Shown: in pieces, positions 1-9,180 of the stretch
Position numbering within the stretch: the stretch's first letter is position 1
Layout of the letters: each line of letters begins with the position of its first letter
Origin: Sphingomonas populi
GTDB taxonomy: Bacteria; Pseudomonadota; Alphaproteobacteria; Sphingomonadales; Sphingomonadaceae
Length of the DNA stretch: 64,000 bases
Direction of reading: 5' to 3'
NCBI RefSeq assembly: GCF_004208535.1
Contig: NZ_SGIS01000008.1
Span: 98,330 to 162,329, forward strand
Notes under the pieces: generated by a model
The model's database searches: none
Told to the model about the DNA's origin: nothing
What the model saw: the letters and a program-made list of their open reading frames with translations, nothing else
Translations under genes and position numbers: made by a program

Positions 1-1
1 A

Positions 2-949
2 GGCGCTGCGGTCGGCCAGGTGCTCGGCAGCTTGCGTGGCGCGCAGGCCGAGGCGGGGTTTCGCGCGCTCGGTTCGCATCTGCCCGACGTGCTGACCTCG
101 GCAGTCGATGCGCAGATGACCACGACCGCCACCAGCGCGGGCGCCGCCAACACGATGACGTGGCACGCCACCCAGTTCGAGGGGATCATGCAGGCCGCCG
201 CGAGCATGAGCGATGCCGATCTCAAGGCGCAGGTGTTCGATTCCGGCGTGCAGGCGATGCGCGCGGTGCGCGACACCAACAGTATCATCGGCGGGCTCAC
301 CGTGGTGGGCAAGGATGCCGCGCTGCATCGGATGACGGACGGGCTGACTCGGATCATCGATAGCGATACAAGCGGCGTCATGCGCGAGCTGACCTACAAC
401 CGGGCAACCGCCGACGGATCGAGCTTCTCGGCCTATGCCAAGGAGATGCTGCATGAAGGCCGCGAGGCCGAACTCGGCCGGCAGATGGGTCGCCTGCAGG
501 TCGGCAACGGCGGCACCGAGAATCCGGTCACACGGCTCGACCAGACCGTTACCGTCGCCAACACCCATCAGGAACGGCGGCCAAACGCCGGCGCGCTCGG
601 CTATTTCGTTGGCAGCGTCTATGCTGGCGCGCAGTCATTGTCGGGCGACGTCGCACAGCAGCGGGCTCAGGTGACGGCGATCCTGAAGTCGGCGCTGACC
701 ATCGTCGACAAGGCCAAGATCGGCGGCCCGGCGGCGGCCGCAATCGGCACCGGCGCGAGCCTCGCCAAGGAATGGGTACAGTTCGCGGTCAATGCGGCGA
801 TTTCCGACCCGACCGCCAATGCCGGCACGCGGCTGGAGAATGCGGCATTGCCGGTCGACACGCGCACCGGCGAGCTCGGCGTCGGCGATGCGGTGTCGAG
901 CACGTTCGACGACACGCTCGCCTCGGTCCAGCGCCGGGCTCGACCGTGA
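2..949 (+). CDS. hypothetical protein, 5'-truncated by the window edge
   Basis: The reading frame is open from the first bases of the window to the TGA at 947-949, so the true start is probably upstream; an internal ATG-type start would be near 20. The visible 315 residues are rich in Ala, Gly and Thr, with few aromatics and several helical stretches, including a small-residue hydrophobic patch (GGPAAAAIGTGASLAKEW) near residues 240-260. I see no catalytic motif and do not recognise the family. The stop overlaps the GTG start of the next gene, a small lipoprotein, so the two are probably translationally coupled. It could be the C-terminal part of a larger secreted or effector-like protein, but that is a guess. 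Confidence 0.6.
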   Translation, partial: GAAVGQVLGSLRGAQAEAGFRALGSHLPDVLTSAVDAQMTTTATSAGAANTMTWHATQFEGIMQAAASMSDADLKAQVFDSGVQAMRAVRDTNSIIGGLTVVGKDAALHRMTDGLTRIIDSDTSGVMRELTYNRATADGSSFSAYAKEMLHEGREAELGRQMGRLQVGNGGTENPVTRLDQTVTVANTHQERRPNAGALGYFVGSVYAGAQSLSGDVAQQRAQVTAILKSALTIVDKAKIGGPAAAAIGTGASLAKEWVQFAVNAAISDPTANAGTRLENAALPVDTRTGELGVGDAVSSTFDDTLASVQRRARP

Positions 950-1374
950 GGCTGCGCGCCGCGCTGACGCTGGCGGCTGCGACCACCGCCTGCGCGCCCG
1001 CGCCGGCGCCGCCGCCGATCACCCTGCCCGCGATCCTCGTCCGGCACGACGAAGCGCCCTATGGCGACCTGGTCGATCACCGGCGCGTCGCGGCGATGAT
1101 CGCGAGCCTCGATCGACTCGAACCCGCCTGGGGCAAGCTCGACGTCACCGACTATACGATCGCTCCCGCCGATGACGCGAAGCTATGGCGTGCGATCGGC
1201 GCGGGGGTTCCGGCGGGTTGGGAGCCAGTCGCGCTCGGCGTTTTTCGGCCGCGCTACGGCACGCTGCGCGCATGGCAAGCAGGCAAGCATCTGTTCGCGG
1301 TGCTGCGGGTCGATCCCGGCATCGCTTCGGATATCCCGGTGCTGGTGTTGCGTGATCGTGGAGTCAGGCAATGA
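946..1374 (+). CDS. small putative lipoprotein
   Basis: The GTG start at 946 shares bases with the TGA of the preceding gene (GTGA), giving a 142-residue protein. The N-terminus reads VRLRAALTLAAATTACAPAP: a short basic n-region, a hydrophobic stretch and a lipobox-like TTAC at about residues 13-16, followed by a Pro-rich linker. It is therefore likely to be a membrane-anchored lipoprotein. The mature part (about residues 30-142) is soluble-looking, with no motif I recognise. A longer in-frame ORF begins at 772, but that would overlap the upstream gene by about 180 bases and lose the signal peptide, so I prefer 946. Function unknown; the coupling suggests the product acts together with the upstream protein. 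Confidence 0.55.
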   Translation: MRLRAALTLAAATTACAPAPAPPPITLPAILVRHDEAPYGDLVDHRRVAAMIASLDRLEPAWGKLDVTDYTIAPADDAKLWRAIGAGVPAGWEPVALGVFRPRYGTLRAWQAGKHLFAVLRVDPGIASDIPVLVLRDRGVRQ

Positions 1375-1537
1375 TCGTGCAAGGGATCAATGGCCTTTGA
1401 TGCGCGGCGCTTGAGCATCAGATGTTCGATCGCAGGGCGTCCGAGGTCTGCGATCCGCCTGCGGAACGGGTATGCAGTAGTCTTGCGCTCGGGTGTAGAA
1501 CGCCGGATGCTACGCCGCTTTTCCGAAGGTGTTCATA

Positions 1538-2506
1538 ATGCGTGTCCGCATTCTGCTTTCAACTGCGTTGGCGCTGACCATCCCAGTCGATAGCCCCGCG
1601 TCATCCACAGAGAGGCCGCCGGTCACTACCTTGGGCACTTGGCGGCCAGCCTCGGGATTGGACCAAGTGCCGCTTTGGCCAGGTGATGCCCCCAACGGCA
1701 CGTTCAGGCCACAACCGCCTGAGAGTGTACAAACCTACGACGATGCCGGCGTTCTCGGCGGCAAGTCGGAAGCTGTCTTGAATATCGCCGTACCGACAAT
1801 GACGATCATGCCTGCCAAAGGGCGCAAAACCGGAACAGCCGTGATTGTGTTTCCCGGTGGCGGCTTTCGGAAGGTCTTCATCGGGCTCGAAGGCACGGAG
1901 ATTTGCGATTGGCTGACGCGTAAAGGGGTTACGTGCATCGTCTCCAAGTATCGCGCGCCGGGCGGCAACGACTTTTGGGACGATACCTTAAACCGCCGAA
2001 TCACGCCCCACATTCCTCGTGCTTTGCAGGATGCGCAGCGCACAATACGGCTAGTGCGGTCCAAAGCAGGCGAGCTTGGTATCGACCCCCATCGCATCGG
2101 CGTTCTGGGGATGTCGGCAGGCGGCTACCTTGTCGCGCAGACCAGCAACATCCTGACACCAACCTATCGTCCGATTGATGCCATCGACAAGATCAGCAGC
2201 CGACCGGATTTCGCAGTGGCGCTCTACCCGGGTCATATCTGTCGTGATGACGGCTCGTTCGACCGCAGCTTACCAGTAACAAAGGCCGCGCCCCCGACCT
2301 TTATCGCTCAGGCGTGGGACGACGCAACCGATCCGATTTGCAACAGCCTGATGTATGCGGCGGCGCTGGATAAGGCTGGCGTGTCGACCGAGGTTCACCT
2401 GTTTGCCAAGGGCGGGCACGCCTTTGCTCTACGTCACAAGGACGAGCCCGTCGGGCAATGGCCGCAGCTCGTTGAGCTTTGGCTTAAACAAATCGGCATG
2501 CTGTAA
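1538..2506 (+). CDS. exported alpha/beta hydrolase (esterase/acetylxylan-esterase-like)
   Basis: A 322-residue protein with an N-terminal signal peptide (MRVRILLSTALALTIPVDS), so it acts in the periplasm or outside. The ATG at 1538 follows a GAAGG ribosome site by 8 bases; a GTG at 1529 is the alternative. The fold is the alpha/beta hydrolase seen in BD-FAE/dienelactone-type esterases: oxyanion-loop GGGF at about residue 105, nucleophile elbow GMSAGG near 190, an Asp in AQAWDDATDP near 255 and the His in KGGHAF near 292. Substrate cannot be read from sequence; relatives act on acetylated sugars or other esters. It is a distant paralogue of the minus-strand gene at 2669-3637, with which it converges. 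Confidence 0.8.
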   Translation: MRVRILLSTALALTIPVDSPASSTERPPVTTLGTWRPASGLDQVPLWPGDAPNGTFRPQPPESVQTYDDAGVLGGKSEAVLNIAVPTMTIMPAKGRKTGTAVIVFPGGGFRKVFIGLEGTEICDWLTRKGVTCIVSKYRAPGGNDFWDDTLNRRITPHIPRALQDAQRTIRLVRSKAGELGIDPHRIGVLGMSAGGYLVAQTSNILTPTYRPIDAIDKISSRPDFAVALYPGHICRDDGSFDRSLPVTKAAPPTFIAQAWDDATDPICNSLMYAAALDKAGVSTEVHLFAKGGHAFALRHKDEPVGQWPQLVELWLKQIGML

Positions 2507-2668
2507 CAGACGGATACAAAGACTGGTTTATCATTTTAATAACAATTGGTTGTAGGTATCTTGTCGGCTTCCGCAGGGGTCATCAGCGTTGAGGCAGAGC
2601 CACCAGCTCTCTACGGCACGTATCCCCTCTCAGGCGGCTAGCAGCCAGACACTCGCCAAATTGCCCGA

Positions 2669-3637
2669 TCAGCCGGCCGGCTTCATCCAGTCGTGCATCG
2701 TCATCCAGCGCGCAAATTCGTCGAACCAGCCGGTGCTGGTGGTCTTCTTCGGATACATGCCGAAGCCGTGGCCGCCCTGTTCGAAGAAGTGGAACTCGAC
2801 CGGGCGCTTGGCCGCGCGCCAGCTCTCGATCAGGCCGAACGTGCCGTTGCCGAACAGCGGATCGTCGGCGGCGAGCGCGACGAACAATGGCGGTGCGTCG
2901 GCTGGCACGGTGACCGGGGCGAGCGAGCCGTAGATCGTGCCGGCGAAGGCGGGCTTGGCATCGGCCTGTCCGTTGAGGGTCGTCGCCATCGTCAGCATCG
3001 CGCCGGCCGAGAAACCGATCATGCCGATCCGCGCCGGATCGACATGCCATTCCGTCGCCCGCTGGCGGATCAGCGCAAACGCCGCGCGCGCGTCGGCGAG
3101 CTGCGGCGCGAGGTTGGCCATCATCGCCGCCGCCGTCGGGCGCGGCGCGCCGCTGGTGGCGCGCTCCTGCAGCGAGCGCTGGTAGGCGGCCATATCGCCC
3201 GGTGTCTGGTTGAGCCGGTATTTCAGGACGAACGCGGCGACACCGCGCGCGGCAAGCGCGCGTGCGACGTCCCAGCCCTCGTTCTGCATCGATAGTGTGG
3301 TGAAACCGCCGCCGGGCGCGACGATGACGGCGGTGCCGCTCGCCTTCGCCGGGTCGGGCAGGAAGGGCGTGAGCGTCGCCACCGTCACGTTGCGGGCGAA
3401 GACACTGTTATACTGGCTGTGCCACGATTCCTTGGCGGCCGCACCGGGCAGCGGCCCCGTGCCGAGCTCGATCGCGTTCGGCTGGCTCGGCACCGCGATC
3501 GGCATCATCCGGTCGGTCTGCGCCTGCGCGGGCGCGGTCGCCGCCAAAGCGAGACCCAGCGCCGTCGCCACCAAGCGCAAGCCAAACGGCCCGATCGCGC
3601 GATACCGTCTTCCCGAACCGGACATGGGCCGCATCAT
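2669..3637 (-). CDS. exported alpha/beta hydrolase, paralogue of the convergent neighbour
   Basis: A 322-residue protein starting MMRPMSGSGRR with a Sec-type signal ending in APAQAQ near residue 40. A ribosome site AGGGGAGA lies 5 bases before the ATG at 3637. It shares the layout of the hydrolase at 1538-2506: APGGGF oxyanion loop, GFSAGA nucleophile elbow, Asp in ALAADDPLF and catalytic His in QGGHGFGMYPK. The closing Gly-His-Gly-Phe segment is typical of the Aes/acetylxylan esterase group. The pair converges across about 160 bp, which suggests an old duplication with inversion. Substrate unknown; an exported carbohydrate or ester hydrolase is most likely. Confidence 0.82.
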   Translation of the reverse strand: MMRPMSGSGRRYRAIGPFGLRLVATALGLALAATAPAQAQTDRMMPIAVPSQPNAIELGTGPLPGAAAKESWHSQYNSVFARNVTVATLTPFLPDPAKASGTAVIVAPGGGFTTLSMQNEGWDVARALAARGVAAFVLKYRLNQTPGDMAAYQRSLQERATSGAPRPTAAAMMANLAPQLADARAAFALIRQRATEWHVDPARIGMIGFSAGAMLTMATTLNGQADAKPAFAGTIYGSLAPVTVPADAPPLFVALAADDPLFGNGTFGLIESWRAAKRPVEFHFFEQGGHGFGMYPKKTTSTGWFDEFARWMTMHDWMKPAG

Positions 3638-3703
3638 CGATTCTCCCCTAATTTGTCGGAGTTTTGCGCCGCTCGGGAGATGCAGTCAATCGCCCGATCC
3701 GCC

Positions 3704-4783
3704 TCAATGCACCGAGCGAAACAGAGTCGGCCAATCCCCCGGTTCGATGCCGCCGCAGGATTGCTGAAGCTCCATATCGGTCAATTGAAACGCCGTGCCG
3801 TCCCAGATCCAGCTTGCCGACATGCCGCAATCGGCCATCCCGCGCCCTTTCGCGGCGTCGCTCAGCATGCCGGTCTTGGGATCGAACGTGCTGTCGGTGA
3901 AATAGCGCGCATCGGAATGATCGGTGCCGTTGCCGATATAGGGCGTCGGCGCGATCAGCCGGCGCGACGATCCGCCAGCGCGTTGCGCGATGAACGCCAG
4001 CGACGATCCCTGATACGCCCCCATAATGCACGGGATCAGCACCAGCGCCTGCCGGGCATCGAGCGGATAGGCCTCCGGGTCCATGCTGACATCCGCCTCG
4101 CAGTCTTCCTTGGCGAGGACGGCTTTCTGCCCGGCACGGACGGCGGCGATCAACCGCGCGTCTTCGCCCGGCGCCAGTCTGGCGGTGATCGGATGATAGG
4201 GGATTTTCGGACGCGGTGGCGGCGGCGGAACCTTCGCGGCGGGAAGCGGGCCGGGCCGCAGCAGCGCCGTCACGCCGCCCACCCGCCCCTGCCGCGCATC
4301 GATCCGCAGCATCGCCGCCGCGAACCCGTCGAGCGGGATGTCGTCCTCGGCACCCAATCGCAGCGTCGATGCGTCGCGCAAGCGCAGCACGAGGGCGCGG
4401 ATGGCGGTAAGGTCGTCGCTGGCCAGCGCCGTCTCGTCGGCGTCCGTCGTCATCTCCCACACAGGCGCCGCGAGGCCGACCGGCTTGCCGTCGATCGCGA
4501 TGCCGCCGCGATCGAACTTGTGGTCGGCGCGGATCGTCACGACCGGTTTCGCGGCCGGGCCGGCGTCACGCTCGATCCGTATCTCCGTGCCGTGGCTCGA
4601 ATCGGCAAAGCCCTTGGCAACGCAGGCGAGCGTGTTGTCGCACGCAACGAACCACGATCCGTAGCTGTCATAGGATTGCACCGGCCCGGATTGCGAAGCC
4701 TCCGCGCGGAGCGCTGGGGCGGAGCAGAGCAACGCGGCGACGGCGGTAGCCATCCGGGCCAGAAGGCTGAGTTTCGATCGCAT
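3704..4783 (-). CDS. DUF1176 domain-containing exported protein
   Basis: A 359-residue protein with a cleavable signal (MRSKLSLLARMATAVAALLC, Ala-rich cleavage region APALRAEA). After it comes YGSWFVACDNTLACVAKGF, the W-x3-CDN-x3-C pattern I associate with DUF1176 proteins of sphingomonads. The two early cysteines and later Cys pairs (KEDCEAD, LIPCIMG, MADCG) suggest disulfides in the periplasm. I prefer the ATG at 4783; a longer ORF reaches 4804 but puts extra polar residues before the signal. No enzymatic function is known for the family. It is the last gene before the efflux operon and ends convergently with nothing, so it is probably transcribed alone. Confidence 0.8.
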   Translation of the reverse strand: MRSKLSLLARMATAVAALLCSAPALRAEASQSGPVQSYDSYGSWFVACDNTLACVAKGFADSSHGTEIRIERDAGPAAKPVVTIRADHKFDRGGIAIDGKPVGLAAPVWEMTTDADETALASDDLTAIRALVLRLRDASTLRLGAEDDIPLDGFAAAMLRIDARQGRVGGVTALLRPGPLPAAKVPPPPPRPKIPYHPITARLAPGEDARLIAAVRAGQKAVLAKEDCEADVSMDPEAYPLDARQALVLIPCIMGAYQGSSLAFIAQRAGGSSRRLIAPTPYIGNGTDHSDARYFTDSTFDPKTGMLSDAAKGRGMADCGMSASWIWDGTAFQLTDMELQQSCGGIEPGDWPTLFRSVH

Positions 4784-4837
4784 CCGGCCCTTATGGCACC
4801 ACACGCCGCCAGTGCCACCCGTCGCGTTGGGAGACGC

Positions 4838-6304
4838 TCAGCCGCCGGAACGGACCGGCGCGTCCTTCGCGGGATCGCTCCAGCCGAGGCCAAGGCTCTT
4901 CTGCACGCCGATATAGGCGTTGGTGAGCTGCGCCTTGGCCTGCGCCACCGCGATCGCCGCCGACAGCCGCTGGCGCTCGATATCGAGCTGGTCGATCAGC
5001 GTGCTGGTCCCCGCCTGATAGCGCTGCGCGTTGAGCCGGGCGGATTGCGCCGCCGTCACCTCGGCACCGCGCAACTGGCCGAGCTGCTGGCGGACGTTGC
5101 CGAACAGCGAGAGGTTCTTCTCGGCGTCCTGCAACGCCTCAAGCACCGTTTCCCGATATTGCGCCCCGGCCTGATCGCGCTGCGCCTCGGCAGTGTGGAT
5201 CGCGGCGCGGGTGCGGCCGAAATCGAGGAACGACCAGCTCAGCATCGGCGCGATCAGCGTGGTCAACTTGCCGGGATCGAACACGTCGCCGGGGCTGGTG
5301 CCGCCGAGCCCGAGGATGCCCATGAAGTTGATCTTGGGGTACAGCTTGGCGGTCTGCACGCCGATCGCGGCGTTGCCCGCAGCGAGCGCGCGCTCGGCCG
5401 AGCGGATGTCGGGGCGGTGTGCGATCAGCGTCGCGGGGTCACCGACCGGCACCTGCGCGGGCGGCAGCGGCACTGGCGCAAGCGCGTCGAGCTGCGGATC
5501 GAGTGCGCCCGGCGTGCGCCCAGTCAGCACCGCGAGCTGGTCCTTATACTGGTCGATCTGCGCGGCCAGCGGCACATTCTGCGCGTCGGTGTTCTGGACC
5601 TGAGTCTGCAAGCGCTGCACGTCGAGCTGCGACGCGGTGCCCGCCTGCAAACGCTGACGGGTGAGATCGAGCGCCTGCCGCTGGAGCTTGCTCGATTCGG
5701 CGTTGAGCCGCTGCCGCTCCTGCACGTCGCGCAAATTAACATAGGCTTGCGCGACCTGCGCCGACAGGCTCACCTGCGCGTCGGCGAGATCGGCGAAGCG
5801 CTGCGCCACGCCGGCACGCGCCTGCTCGATGCCGCGCCGCCCACCGCCGAACAGATCGACCTCCCACGAGGCTTGCCCGCCGAGATTGTAGAAATTGAGC
5901 GACGAAATATCGCTGCTGCTGCTGCCGCTATCGCTCGAACTGCCGCCCAGATTGGTGCCGGGCAGGCCGGCGTGCAGATAGGTTGCGTTGGCGCTGATGC
6001 TCGGCAGTTCGTTGGCACGTTTAGAGGTGAGTTGCGCCTGTGCCTCGCGGATGCGCGCCTGCGCGAGATCGATATTGGGGCTGTGCGCCAGCGCATCATC
6101 GACGAGGCCGTTGAGCGTCGCGTCGCCAAGCGCCTCCCACCAGCGCGCGAGGGCCGGCGCGGGAACGAACGTCGCGTCCTTCGCGCGCACGAAGCCGCCG
6201 CGCGCCACCGCGTCGGACGCGGCCTTGGGCGGGCCGGCATAGTTCGGGCCGACGGTGCAGGCGCCGAGCAACGCCAGCGCGACGAGGGGAGTATGTTTCA
6301 GCAT
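4838..6304 (-). CDS. NodT/OprM-family outer membrane efflux lipoprotein
   Basis: A 488-residue outer membrane factor with a lipoprotein signal (MLKHTPLVALALLGACTVGP, lipobox LGAC) followed by the NYAGPP stretch usual in this family. The two OEP repeats occupy roughly residues 60-260 and 270-465, with long heptad-rich helices (for example ADAQVSLSAQVAQAYVNLRD). It forms the trimeric channel for the inner-membrane pump encoded just upstream. The ATG at 6304 overlaps the stop of the MFS gene by one base (TGATG), a translational coupling; a TTG at 6307 is the alternative. Length fits the OprM/NodT family. Together with the two preceding genes it makes a complete tripartite drug or solvent exporter. 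Confidence 0.92.
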   Translation of the reverse strand: MLKHTPLVALALLGACTVGPNYAGPPKAASDAVARGGFVRAKDATFVPAPALARWWEALGDATLNGLVDDALAHSPNIDLAQARIREAQAQLTSKRANELPSISANATYLHAGLPGTNLGGSSSDSGSSSSDISSLNFYNLGGQASWEVDLFGGGRRGIEQARAGVAQRFADLADAQVSLSAQVAQAYVNLRDVQERQRLNAESSKLQRQALDLTRQRLQAGTASQLDVQRLQTQVQNTDAQNVPLAAQIDQYKDQLAVLTGRTPGALDPQLDALAPVPLPPAQVPVGDPATLIAHRPDIRSAERALAAGNAAIGVQTAKLYPKINFMGILGLGGTSPGDVFDPGKLTTLIAPMLSWSFLDFGRTRAAIHTAEAQRDQAGAQYRETVLEALQDAEKNLSLFGNVRQQLGQLRGAEVTAAQSARLNAQRYQAGTSTLIDQLDIERQRLSAAIAVAQAKAQLTNAYIGVQKSLGLGWSDPAKDAPVRSGG

Positions 6305-7896
6305 CAATGCATCGCCGCGGGTTCGGAGTGCTTCGGCAGTGGCCGAAGGAAAAAGACGAGCGGCAGCACCATCAGCGCGCCGACGCCCATCATGAAGAAG
6401 ATATCGTTATAGGTCATCACCAGAGCCTCGACCTGAATTTGCTGGCCGACCAGACGATAGGCCGCCGCCTGACTGCCGACGCTCCGCGCGGTCGCGGCCA
6501 TGTAATCCTGCACCGCCACCGAATTGGCGTGGAGCGATTCCTCCATCCGGCGCGAATGCAGCCACACCCGCTGATCCTGGATGATCGAAATGCCCGCCAG
6601 CGCAAGGCTACCGCCCAGGTTGCGCGCCGCGTTGTACAGGCCCGACGCGTCACCGGCATCGGCCGGCGGAACCGATTGCACCGCCGCCTGGCTGAGGAAC
6701 AGCATCGTCAGGATCTGGCCGACCCCGCGCAACAATTGCGAGGCGGTGAAGTCGCCGCCGGAGGACTGCGCGTTCAGGCTCGAATCGATCAGCGCGGACG
6801 TTGCCATGATGATCAGGCCCGCCGTTACCGCGATGCGGATATCGATCCGCTTGAGCAGGATCGGCACCGCCGCCATCAGCATCAGGGCGGGGATGCCCGA
6901 CAGAAGGACCACCTTGCCCGATTGCAGCGAATTGTAATCGGCGATCGAGGCGAGGAACTGCGGGATCACATAAGACGTGCCGTACAGCACGATGCCGAGT
7001 ACGACCCCCATCAGCGCGACCGACCCGAACTGGCGATCGAGCAGCAGGCTGAGCTTGATGACCGGCCGTCTCGCGAACACCTGGCCCGCGATCAGGCAGC
7101 CGAAGCCGACCACCGAGATCGCCGTCACCGTGCGGATCAGGCTCGAATCGAACCACAATTCGCGCTGCCCCTCTTCGAGCACGACGGTCAGCCCGCCCAG
7201 CCCCAGCGCGAGTCCGGCGATGCCGAGCCAGTCGGCGTTGGCGAACTCGGCGAGCTTGGCCTTCTGGTGCGGCAGGCCGACGAACAGCAGCACCGCGAGT
7301 ATCGCGCAGATCGGCAGGTTGATGAAGAAGGCGTAATGCCAGCTCACATTCTCGGTCAGCCAACCGCCCAGCAACGGCCCCAACACCGGCCCCATGATCG
7401 CGACCACGCCAAACATCGCGATGCCGACCGGCTGTTGCGCGCGCGGCAGTCGCTGCGCGATGATGGTCTGCGCGGTCGGGATCAGCGCGCCGCCGGTGAA
7501 CCCCTGCCCGACGCGACCGATGATCATCTGAGTCAGATTGGTCGACGTCCCGCAGATCAGCGAGAAGCCGGTGAACAACACCGTCGCGATCAACAGGAAG
7601 GTGCGCAGGCCGAGCATCCGCGTCAGCCATGCCGACAGCGGGATAATGACGATCTCCGCGACCAGATAGGCGGTCGCGACCCAGGTGCCTTCGGTCCCGC
7701 TCGCACCGATCTCACCCTGGATGGTGGGCAGCGCCGAGTTGACGATCGAGATGTCGAGCGTCGCCATCAGCGCGCCGAGCGTGCCCGCCGCCACCGCCAG
7801 CCACGCGCTGGCGTCGGCGCGACGGCCCTCGGCATCGGCCGGGGGCCGCGCCTTGGCTAGCCGCTGGGCCGTGGCGGCGGCGGCTGAACTAGCCAC
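6304..7896 (-). CDS. emrB: EmrB-type MFS multidrug transporter (DHA2 family)
   Basis: About 530 residues with a 14-helix DHA2 layout. Family landmarks include the D in helix 1 (LMATLDISIVNSALPTI), motif A-like LTRMLGLRTF and the helix-5 antiporter signature GPVLGPLLGG. It exports amphipathic compounds using the proton gradient, working with the HlyD-family adaptor encoded upstream and the NodT channel downstream. I chose the GTG at 7896, which overlaps the end of emrA by 8 bases; the frame also runs to a GTG at 7950, but that would overlap emrA by about 60 bases and has no spaced ribosome site. The N-terminal 30 residues are basic and Ala-rich. The specific substrate is unknown. Confidence 0.92.
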   Translation of the reverse strand: MASSAAAATAQRLAKARPPADAEGRRADASAWLAVAAGTLGALMATLDISIVNSALPTIQGEIGASGTEGTWVATAYLVAEIVIIPLSAWLTRMLGLRTFLLIATVLFTGFSLICGTSTNLTQMIIGRVGQGFTGGALIPTAQTIIAQRLPRAQQPVGIAMFGVVAIMGPVLGPLLGGWLTENVSWHYAFFINLPICAILAVLLFVGLPHQKAKLAEFANADWLGIAGLALGLGGLTVVLEEGQRELWFDSSLIRTVTAISVVGFGCLIAGQVFARRPVIKLSLLLDRQFGSVALMGVVLGIVLYGTSYVIPQFLASIADYNSLQSGKVVLLSGIPALMLMAAVPILLKRIDIRIAVTAGLIIMATSALIDSSLNAQSSGGDFTASQLLRGVGQILTMLFLSQAAVQSVPPADAGDASGLYNAARNLGGSLALAGISIIQDQRVWLHSRRMEESLHANSVAVQDYMAATARSVGSQAAAYRLVGQQIQVEALVMTYNDIFFMMGVGALMVLPLVFFLRPLPKHSEPAAMH

Positions 7897-9061
7897 GCGG
7901 CCGCGCCTTTTCGCGCTGCTTTTCCTGATCGCGGATATGGTCGAGCTCACCCTTCGCGGCGATCGTATTGACCGTCACCGTCACCGACAGGCCGGGCACG
8001 AGCAGCCGCCGCGCCGCCGGCGTCGCCTCGATCGCGATGCGGATCGGCACGCGCTGGACGATCTTCGTGAAGTTGCCGGTCGCATTCTGCGGCGGCAGCA
8101 GCGAGAATTGCCCGCCGGTGCCCGGTGACACGCTTTCGACATGGCCATGCAATTCGGTGCCGCCGAGCGCATCGACCTCGATCGTCGCCGGCTGGCCCGC
8201 CCGCATCAGCGCGAGCTGGGTTTCCTTGAAATTGGCGGTCACGTAGATTTTGTCGAGCGGCACCAGCGACATCAGTCGCGTGCCGGCCTGCGCGAACTGG
8301 CCGAGCGTCACCGTCTTGTCGCCGACCCGCCCGTTGATCGCGGCGCGCAGGATCGTCGCACCGACATCCACGTTCGCAGCGGAAAGCTGCGCGCGCGCGC
8401 CTTGCGCCTGCGCTTCGCCCTGGCGGACCTGCGCACGGATGCTGGTGATGCGGCGTTCCTGCGCGACCAGCGCCGCCGCCTGCGCGCGCGCATCGGCGGA
8501 CGATTGCTTGGCGGCGATCTGCAATTGCGCGAGTTGCTGGCGCGTCTCGGCGCCACTCGCCGCAAGCGGGGTGTAGCGCGCGACTTCGGCGGCATCGTGC
8601 GCGGCCTTGGCACGCGCGGCGGCGAGTTGGGCACGCGCCTGATCGATCGCGGCATATTGCTCGGCGATGCCGGCGCGCGCGTTCTCGGTGGTGGCGGTGG
8701 CCTGCGCGATCTGCGCCTGCGCCTGCTCGGCCTTGGCCCGGTAATCGCGCGGATCGATGCGAACGAGCGGATCGCCCGCCTTCACGTCCTGGTTGTCGAT
8801 CACCAGCACCTGCTCGACATAGCCGCTCACCTTGGGCGCGACGACGACCGCGTCGGCGGCGATCGTCGCGTCGTCGGTCGATTGCAGATATTTGCCGACG
8901 GTCTGGTGATGGATGAACCAGAGGATGCCGAGCACCAGCAGCACGACCACGATCACCAGCAGAACCAGCTTGGTGACGGGGCTGAGCTTGGCCTTCTTGG
9001 CTTCGGGCTGATCCTGCGCTGGCGCGTCCTCGCGCACGGACTGATCGGAGGCGTCGCTCAT
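7889..9061 (-). CDS. emrA: HlyD/EmrA-family membrane fusion protein
   Basis: A 390-residue periplasmic adaptor: a cytoplasmic acidic/basic tail (1-28), one membrane helix (LVLLVIVVVLLVLGILWFI, about 31-50), then a split lipoyl domain (VAPKVSGYVEQVLVIDNQDV and later INGRVGDKTVTLGQF) flanking a long Ala/Gln-rich coiled-coil hairpin (about residues 110-225), and a beta-barrel end domain. The signature Q-STDDA-I-AD near residue 60 is typical of EmrA. It bridges the EmrB pump and the outer membrane channel. It is the second gene of the tetR-emrA-emrB-nodT unit, and a probable operator lies about 90 bases upstream. Confidence 0.93.
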   Translation of the reverse strand: MSDASDQSVREDAPAQDQPEAKKAKLSPVTKLVLLVIVVVLLVLGILWFIHHQTVGKYLQSTDDATIAADAVVVAPKVSGYVEQVLVIDNQDVKAGDPLVRIDPRDYRAKAEQAQAQIAQATATTENARAGIAEQYAAIDQARAQLAAARAKAAHDAAEVARYTPLAASGAETRQQLAQLQIAAKQSSADARAQAAALVAQERRITSIRAQVRQGEAQAQGARAQLSAANVDVGATILRAAINGRVGDKTVTLGQFAQAGTRLMSLVPLDKIYVTANFKETQLALMRAGQPATIEVDALGGTELHGHVESVSPGTGGQFSLLPPQNATGNFTKIVQRVPIRIAIEATPAARRLLVPGLSVTVTVNTIAAKGELDHIRDQEKQREKARPRG

Positions 9062-9148
9062 CGCGCCGTCACCGCCCGAGCCTTGCGTGATGGGGGCGTT
9101 CGAACCGCCCGCCCGTCTGCATATCGCGTCATCATGAAACCCTGCATG

Positions 9149-9168
9149 TTTGACCAGTCAGTCATTTG
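9149..9168. promoter_or_regulatory. candidate TetR operator upstream of emrA
   Basis: Sequence TTTGACCAGTCAGTCATTTG lies in the 120-base gap between tetR and emrA. It contains TGAC-CA-GTCA, a perfect 4+4 inverted repeat, and the 10-mer CAGTCAGTCA (9155-9164), which recurs upstream of tetR at 9776-9785 in the same orientation. The recurrence at both promoters of a TetR-controlled efflux operon is the evidence; binding is inferred. Confidence 0.55.
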
Positions 9169-9180
9169 AAGTCGAAAAAA

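Noticed and set aside
772..945. Longer start for the small lipoprotein at 772
   Set aside because: It would overlap the upstream gene by about 180 bases and bury the signal peptide; the GTG at 946 gives a sensible lipobox.
3419..6412. A 997-residue plus-strand open frame, and similar long frames at 11346-13688, 13160-15361 and 16318-18084 (minus)
   Set aside because: Each lies antisense to well-recognised genes (efflux channel, adhC, GH20, POT transporter). Their translations are Arg/Ala/His-rich, low in hydrophobic pattern and match no domain; they result from high GC third positions.
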